From NCBI GenBank assembly GCA_016744375.1, contig JADGEM010000047.1, positions 1 through 37,308 on the forward strand: a stretch of 37,308 nt of DNA, given 5' to 3'. Origin of the DNA: Gammaproteobacteria bacterium. GTDB taxonomy: Bacteria > Pseudomonadota > Gammaproteobacteria > GRL18. Every line of letters begins with the position of its first letter. The first letter of the stretch is position 1. Below, one piece after another: positions 32,522 to 37,308 of the stretch. Below the pieces are notes generated by a model that ran no database searches, was not told where the DNA came from, and saw nothing but the letters and a program-made list of their open reading frames with translations. The position numbers were made by a program, and so were the translations under genes.

Positions 32522-32935
32522 ATGGCAATCAGTTTTGATAGTTATTTAGGACCTTTAGATGATGCGCTTATTTTGCGTTCCAGACGGTCTGAAGTTCTTG
32601 CCTCTAATCTCGCTAATGCTGATACACCCGGTTATAAAGCAAAAGATATTGATTTCAAAACGGCAATATCAGATGCCATGGGAACCGGATCAGAGTTTAA
32701 AAAAGATCGCTTAAAAATGGCAACGACCAGCAGCAAGCATATTCAGATGAGCCAAAATAATTTTTCTGCAGATGTAATGTATCGTAATCCGAATCAACCT
32801 TCTCTGGATGGGAATACAGTTGATGGAGGTGTTGAGAAAACTGAATTTTCTCAGAATGCGATTCACTATACTGCAAGTTTGCGTTTTTTAACGGGTAAGT
32901 TTCTAGCGTTGAATAAAGCAATAAAAGGACAATAG
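32522..32935 (+). CDS. flgB: Flagellar basal-body rod protein FlgB
   Basis: A 137-residue proximal rod protein. The N-terminal rod motif is present (RSEVLASNLANADTPGYKAK, 21-40) as is the C-terminal helix (AIHYTASLRFLTGKFLALNK). It forms part of the periplasmic rod that links the MS ring to the hook and is exported by the flagellar type III system without a cleaved signal. It is the first gene of a collinear flgB-G block, after a GGAAGAG ribosome site. Confidence 0.97.
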   Translation: MAISFDSYLGPLDDALILRSRRSEVLASNLANADTPGYKAKDIDFKTAISDAMGTGSEFKKDRLKMATTSSKHIQMSQNNFSADVMYRNPNQPSLDGNTVDGGVEKTEFSQNAIHYTASLRFLTGKFLALNKAIKGQ

Positions 32936-32957
32936 ATAGAGGCCAAAGGTATAAATT

Positions 32958-33374
32958 ATGGGACTTTTTAATACATTTGAAATTTCCGGTTCGGCAATGA
33001 CAGCTCAGACGGTTCGTATGAATCTGGTAGCGAGTAATCTTGCGAATGTAAATAGTGCAGCAAGTAGTGTTGAGGGAACGTACAAATCCAGACAGGCTGT
33101 GTTTAAAACCATTGTGGATGAACAATCAAATGATCCCGCAGTTGCAAAAGTTGCGGTTGACCGAATTGTTGAAAGTGAAGCGCCATTAAAAGCACAGTAT
33201 CAGCCTCATCATCCTCATGCTAATGAAGATGGTTATGTTTATATGCCCAATGTTAATCCTATTGAATCAATGGCAAATATGATTGACGCATCACGTTCTT
33301 ATCAAATGAATGTTGAAGTACTTAATACGACGAAACAGTTATTAATGCAGACGATTAGATTAGGTAAGTCATAG
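32958..33374 (+). CDS. flgC: Flagellar basal-body rod protein FlgC
   Basis: A 138-residue proximal rod protein with the N-terminal segment MTAQTVRMNLVASNLANVNS and the middle signature YVYMPNVNPIESMANMIDAS, ending in the amphipathic C-terminal helix (LNTTKQLLMQTIRLG). It starts 22 bases after flgB and works with FlgB and FlgF in the proximal rod. Length is normal for the family. Confidence 0.97.
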   Translation: MGLFNTFEISGSAMTAQTVRMNLVASNLANVNSAASSVEGTYKSRQAVFKTIVDEQSNDPAVAKVAVDRIVESEAPLKAQYQPHHPHANEDGYVYMPNVNPIESMANMIDASRSYQMNVEVLNTTKQLLMQTIRLGKS

Positions 33375-33475
33375 AATGAAATCTCTTTATAAAGCGTTAG
33401 CTTTTTATAAACCTTTAACGTTAGCACATCGAGTGCCAAGTTATTATCCAGCGAACCTGGAGAAGGAGAAAGAAA

Positions 33476-34147
33476 ATGTCAGCAATTAACAATGATGTTG
33501 CACTCTATGACAGTTTAGGGCTCTCCAATAATAATGAAACTAAGGTTGAGGAAACCAAGCAAGATCAGTTTATGCAATTGCTTATTGCTCAACTTAAAAA
33601 TCAGGATCCTTTACAACCTCAGGAAAATGGTGAATTTCTAAGCCAGTTAGCACAGTTTGATACTGCAACGGGAATTAAAGAGTTGCAGGATTCATTCAGC
33701 AGCTTTACTCAGACAATGCAGTCTACTTCAGCATTACAGGCTTCGAGCCTGGTTGGTCGTAGCGTTTTGGCTCCGGGCGGTATTGCACAACTGGAAACAG
33801 GACAAAACGTTAGTGGTCAGATTGATCTGAGCTCATCAACAACAAATTTAAGCATTGAAATAACCGATTCAGCTGGACAGTTAGTTAAAACAATTCCTAT
33901 GGGCACACAGGCTGCGGGAGAAGTTTCGTTTAATTGGGATGGTACGGATCAAAGTGGCAATTACTTGCCAGCGGGGGGATACCAAATTAAGGCGACTGCC
34001 GTTGTTGGAAGTGAAACAATTGCCCAGGACGTTTTAGTCAGTGCAAAAGTGGACAGTGTTACTATTGGCCAGGGAGGTCAGGGGCTGCGATTAAATCTTT
34101 CAGGTTTAGGAAGTATTGATTTTTCAGCAGTAAAAGAAATCAGATAA
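33476..34147 (+). CDS. flgD: Flagellar hook assembly (capping) protein FlgD
   Basis: A 223-residue hook cap. The N-terminal signature is FMQLLIAQLKNQDPLQPQEN, followed by FLSQLAQFDTATGIKEL, and the C-terminal FlgD Ig/tudor-like part contains GEVSFNWDGTDQSGNYLPAG. It caps the growing hook and lets FlgE subunits add. A 101-base gap separates it from flgC; AGGAGAAAG precedes the ATG. Confidence 0.97.
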   Translation: MSAINNDVALYDSLGLSNNNETKVEETKQDQFMQLLIAQLKNQDPLQPQENGEFLSQLAQFDTATGIKELQDSFSSFTQTMQSTSALQASSLVGRSVLAPGGIAQLETGQNVSGQIDLSSSTTNLSIEITDSAGQLVKTIPMGTQAAGEVSFNWDGTDQSGNYLPAGGYQIKATAVVGSETIAQDVLVSAKVDSVTIGQGGQGLRLNLSGLGSIDFSAVKEIR

Positions 34148-34215
34148 TATCATTATGAAGGTGAAATGCTGAATTAAGTAATTTCATATTCATAAAAAAG
34201 AGAAAGGAGTTTATC

Positions 34216-35454
34216 ATGCCATTTCGCATTGGTTTAAGTGGCTTAAATGCAGCCCAGGCGGATCTTAAAATCACAGGTAACAATATTGCCAATGTTGGTA
34301 CTGTCGGTTTTAAACAATCAAGAGCAGAGTTTTCAGATGTTTATGCCACCAGTAAATTTGGTTCAGTTAGCACGGCGATTGGTAGTGGTGTTCGACTTGC
34401 GGCATCGGCTCAGCAATTTACTCAGGGTAATATCATTTTTACAGAAAACAACCTGGATCTCGGTTTAACCGGTGAAGGTTTCTTTACAATGGATGATGTT
34501 TCCGGTAATCGAGTTTATACTCGAAACGGGCAATTTAAAGTCGATAAAGATGGTTTTATTGTTGATAATAGCGGCTCTTTTTTGAAAGGTTATGGTGTTG
34601 ATCCCATTTCAAATGCTATTGATACAGGCAGTATCACTAATTTGCAATTGTCTAATACCAGTATTGACCCTCTAGCGACAACGACGTCATCAATCTTTGC
34701 CAATCTGGATGCTTCAAATACCAACTTGGGAGTTGGGGCTATTGATCCCAGTGACCCGTCTAGCTATTCGCATACCACGGCATTTACCTCTTATGATTCT
34801 TTAGGTAATCCCGTAACAACTTCTATGTTTTTTAGAAAAATTGCTTCAAATTCCTGGGGATTGGGGGTTCAGTATACCGATGCAAATAATTCAGCCATTC
34901 CAAGTGCTACCACCACTTTGGCTCAACAGGCACTCACTTTTAGCTCTTCGGGAGCATTGACGAGTTCTGCAACCTATGCATCAGGTCCTCAAACGTTAAC
35001 AACGGGTGCTGCAGACATTGATATTACCTATACTCTCAGTGGTTTAACTCAATTTGGTGCTGATTTCGGGGTGACCAATTTAACGCAAAATGGTTATGCC
35101 ACTGGGCAATTATCAGGCCTGGATGTTGATCAGTCAGGGATTATTACGGCACGTTTTACCAATGGTCAGTCAAACAATCTCGGTCAGGTTATTTTGACGG
35201 GATTTACAAATAACCAGGGACTCAGTCAGTTAGGTGATAATTATTGGGCTGAAAGTTTTTCATCGGGTCCTGGTGTTGTTAATACACCAGGAGCTGGAAA
35301 CCTTGGACTGGTTAACTCGGGTGCCTTGGAAGATTCTAATGTTAATTTGACAGAACAGCTGATTAATTTAATTACGGCTCAGCGTAATTTTCAGGCAAAT
35401 GCCAAAACAATTACGACAGCTGATACCATTACTCAGACACTGATCCAGATTTAG
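34216..35454 (+). CDS. flgE: Flagellar hook protein FlgE
   Basis: A 412-residue hook protein with the conserved start MPFRIGLSGLNAAQADLKIT then GNNIANVGTVGFKQSRAEF, the middle TRNGQFKVDKDGFIVDN, and the C-terminal NVNLTEQLINLITAQRNFQA. It polymerises into the hook. Length is within the normal range, with a Ser/Thr-rich variable middle exposed on the hook surface. A strong terminator follows it, separating it from flgF. Confidence 0.97.
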   Translation: MPFRIGLSGLNAAQADLKITGNNIANVGTVGFKQSRAEFSDVYATSKFGSVSTAIGSGVRLAASAQQFTQGNIIFTENNLDLGLTGEGFFTMDDVSGNRVYTRNGQFKVDKDGFIVDNSGSFLKGYGVDPISNAIDTGSITNLQLSNTSIDPLATTTSSIFANLDASNTNLGVGAIDPSDPSSYSHTTAFTSYDSLGNPVTTSMFFRKIASNSWGLGVQYTDANNSAIPSATTTLAQQALTFSSSGALTSSATYASGPQTLTTGAADIDITYTLSGLTQFGADFGVTNLTQNGYATGQLSGLDVDQSGIITARFTNGQSNNLGQVILTGFTNNQGLSQLGDNYWAESFSSGPGVVNTPGAGNLGLVNSGALEDSNVNLTEQLINLITAQRNFQANAKTITTADTITQTLIQI

Positions 35455-35510
35455 GGTTCTTTATCAGGGAAAGGAAGAAAGCCTTTCTCTCTACCAAATG
35501 TCTCTTTATT

Positions 35511-35547
35511 AAGCGAATATTTTGTAAAAAATATTCGCTTTTTTTAT
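35511..35547 (+). terminator. Strong intrinsic terminator between flgE and flgF
   Basis: A perfect 13-bp stem (35511-35523 AAGCGAATATTTT with 35528-35540) around GTAA, followed by a run of T (35539-35545). This is a textbook rho-independent terminator in the middle of an flg block, which implies that flgF and flgG have their own promoter or rely on read-through. Confidence 0.85.
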
Positions 35548-35634
35548 GCTTGTTAATAATATGTGGCTCGATAAATGCATCATAAATTATAGAATGTCAA
35601 AAATCGGTTATACGATGTAGAGGTTATATAAACA

Positions 35635-36375
35635 GTGAATAAATTTATTTTTATTGCCATGTCCGGGGCAAAAGAAAATATGCTTAATCAGCAATTGCAT
35701 ATGAATAATCTTGCCAATGCCAGTACGACAGGATTTAAGGCAGATTTTGCTGCGGCTCGCAGCCAGCCGGTTTTTGGTCCTGGCTTGCCGTCACGAGTTT
35801 ATTCAATGACAGAAAATCCTGGTACTGATTTTAAGCCGGGGAGTATGATTTCAACAGGAAATTCTCTTGATGTGGCTATTAATGGTGATGGTTTTTTTGC
35901 CGTTCTTGATAACAATGGTACGGAAGCTTATACCCGTGCCGGTAATTTCAGACTGACTGAAACGGGTATGTTAACCACTGGAACTGGCTTGCCGGTATTA
36001 GGTGATGGCGGTCCTGTGGTGATTCCACCCTCACAAAAAATTGACATTATGGCTGATGGCACCATTTCAATTGTTCCTATTGGTGTTGAAAATAATGCCA
36101 CTGCTGTGATTGGCAGACTAAAGATAGTAAATCCTGACTTAGGGAATATGAAAAAAAATGAATCCGGTTTATTAGTGACAAAAAATGGAGAGCCGGCTGA
36201 AACGGATGGCAATGTGACACTGGTTTCTGGTGTCGTTGAAAGCTCAAATGTGAATGCGATATCAGAAATGGTCAACATGATCAGCCTCTCAAAACAGTAT
36301 GAGATGCAAGTCAAATTATTGAAAAAAGCAGAAGAAATGGATCAATCCAGTACGCAGTTGATAAGACTTGGCTAA
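35635..36375 (+). CDS. flgF: Flagellar basal-body rod protein FlgF
   Basis: A 246-residue proximal rod protein starting with GTG at 35635 after GAGGT. It has HMNNLANASTTGFKADFAAA near the N-terminus, the central SLDVAINGDGFFAVLDNNGT and AYTRAGNFRLTETGML, and the C-terminal SNVNAISEMVNMISLSKQYE. A possible promoter element resembling the sigma-28 -10 box (GCTCGATAA, near 35567) lies upstream, but the -35 part is not convincing. Confidence 0.95.
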   Translation: MNKFIFIAMSGAKENMLNQQLHMNNLANASTTGFKADFAAARSQPVFGPGLPSRVYSMTENPGTDFKPGSMISTGNSLDVAINGDGFFAVLDNNGTEAYTRAGNFRLTETGMLTTGTGLPVLGDGGPVVIPPSQKIDIMADGTISIVPIGVENNATAVIGRLKIVNPDLGNMKKNESGLLVTKNGEPAETDGNVTLVSGVVESSNVNAISEMVNMISLSKQYEMQVKLLKKAEEMDQSSTQLIRLG

Positions 36376-36427
36376 AGTTTTAGATCATAAATATAAAGTA
36401 TAAAATTAATCGTTCCGGGAGAAGATT

Positions 36428-37213
36428 ATGAATCCAGCATTATGGGTTGCAAAAACAGGCTTAGATGCGCAGCAAATTCGTTTGCAAGTTGTTTCTAATA
36501 ATCTGGCCAATGCCAGCACAACAGGATTTAAAAAGGATCGGGCGGTATTTGAAGATCTGATTTATCAGAATATCAGACAGCCAGGTGCTCAGGCAACACA
36601 AGATACAACTCTGCCTTCAGGCCTGATGTTAGGTACTGGGGTGAGAGTTGCGGCGACACAAAAAATGCATATGCAGGGTAATATTATCCAGACTGAGAAT
36701 TCTCTGGATATCGCTATTCAAGGTGATGGATTTTTTCAGATACTGAGACCAAATGGTGATATTGCATATACTCGGGACGGCTCATTTCAGTTGGATGAGC
36801 AGGGAAGAATTGTCACTTCAGACGGCATGCTTTTGGATCCGGCGATTACTTTGCCGGAAAATACATTGTCAGTGACAATCGGTATTGATGGTACTGTGTC
36901 TGCTCTGGAGCCGGGTAATACTGCTCCGACAAATGTTGGGACAATTGAAACTGCTTCATTTATTAATCCAACTGGTTTAATGCCCATTGGTGACAATCAG
37001 TTTTTAGAAACTGTATCCAGTGGTTCTCCAACGACAGGAATACCTTCTGAAGATAACCGTGGTGGATTATTATCAGGTTCTCTGGAAACTTCGAATGTGA
37101 ATACTGTTGAGGAATTAGTTAACTTAATTGAAACTCAAAGAACTTTTGAAATGAATTCAAAATCCTTATCTACTGCCGATCAAATGCTTCAATATATCAC
37201 TCAGAATACATAA
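36428..37213 (+). CDS. flgG: Flagellar distal rod protein FlgG
   Basis: A 261-residue distal rod protein with WVAKTGLDAQQIRLQVVSNN at the N-terminus, the conserved SLDIAIQGDGFFQILRPNG and AYTRDGSFQLDEQGRIVT, and the C-terminal TSNVNTVEELVNLIETQRTF. It forms the distal rod below the hook. A good GGGAGAAG site precedes the ATG 52 bases after flgF. flgH would be expected next, but only 95 bases remain in the window and no reliable start is visible. Confidence 0.97.
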   Translation: MNPALWVAKTGLDAQQIRLQVVSNNLANASTTGFKKDRAVFEDLIYQNIRQPGAQATQDTTLPSGLMLGTGVRVAATQKMHMQGNIIQTENSLDIAIQGDGFFQILRPNGDIAYTRDGSFQLDEQGRIVTSDGMLLDPAITLPENTLSVTIGIDGTVSALEPGNTAPTNVGTIETASFINPTGLMPIGDNQFLETVSSGSPTTGIPSEDNRGGLLSGSLETSNVNTVEELVNLIETQRTFEMNSKSLSTADQMLQYITQNT

Positions 37214-37308
37214 TTAGTGTCCATCCGTTTATTCCAAGTGATTGATACTATTAAAAAAACAGGAAGAAAAACTGAAATAAACGGCTGAATAAAATGCAAG
37301 ACCTGACG

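Noticed and set aside
37214..37308. Start of flgH at the ATG near 37294
   Set aside because: Only five codons remain, without a good ribosome site or lipoprotein signal visible; not enough to call.

Overview
The window looks like a chromosomal segment of a low-GC gammaproteobacterium. Ordinary housekeeping genes on the right flank an accessory region on the left. The core genes are an IalB-family protein, an Lrp-family regulator, 2-isopropylmalate synthase, a two-domain class II aldolase/short-chain dehydrogenase, and the start of a flgBCDEFG rod/hook operon. A small Gly/Asn/Tyr-rich secreted protein resembling sulfur-globule proteins hints at a sulfur-oxidising, flagellated lifestyle. I cannot name the species.

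Region 1 (1-3673) is mobile-DNA debris: short perfect palindromes at 47-143, a complete IS256-family insertion sequence (414-1739) with a clear 8-bp target duplication that splits a small unknown gene, and a tyrosine recombinase (2050-3342).

Region 2 (3674-17596) is the most interesting part. It is a ~13.8-kb integrated element sitting in a tRNA-Pro(GGG) gene, with a 50-bp imperfect copy of the tRNA 3' half at its far end. From right to left it carries a P4-type integrase, an AlpA-like regulator, a large primase-ATPase, an iteron-type candidate origin, small unknown genes, a phage-type DNA adenine methylase, a second helicase-like ATPase, a repeat-rich non-coding hub, a zinc-finger/membrane-protein cassette, and an oppositely oriented cluster of small genes ending in two small-terminase-like genes. 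There are no capsid, tail or large-terminase genes. This organisation fits a phage satellite (PICI/P4-like) that replicates itself and redirects a helper phage's packaging. The element also shows dense use of the heptamer CCAGTCT/AGACTGG and twelve copies of GTTTAACC.

Region 3 (17597-22527) is an older, decaying accessory zone. It holds the C-terminal remnant of another integrase next to the same tRNA site, a small membrane protein, a GNAT acetyltransferase, broken genes (one NmrA-like), and a tightly coupled two-gene operon encoding an LCAT-like lipase and a trypsin-like protease without signal peptides. That pair is a candidate uncharacterised defence or toxin module.

Region 4 (22528-37308) is core-like: HAD phosphatase, sulfur-globule-like protein, methyltransferase, membrane protein, ialB-like gene, lrp/leuA divergent pair, DUF4412-like protein, aldolase-dehydrogenase, then flgB to flgG behind a sigma-54-type promoter. 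All family calls come from reading motifs by eye; no database search was run.
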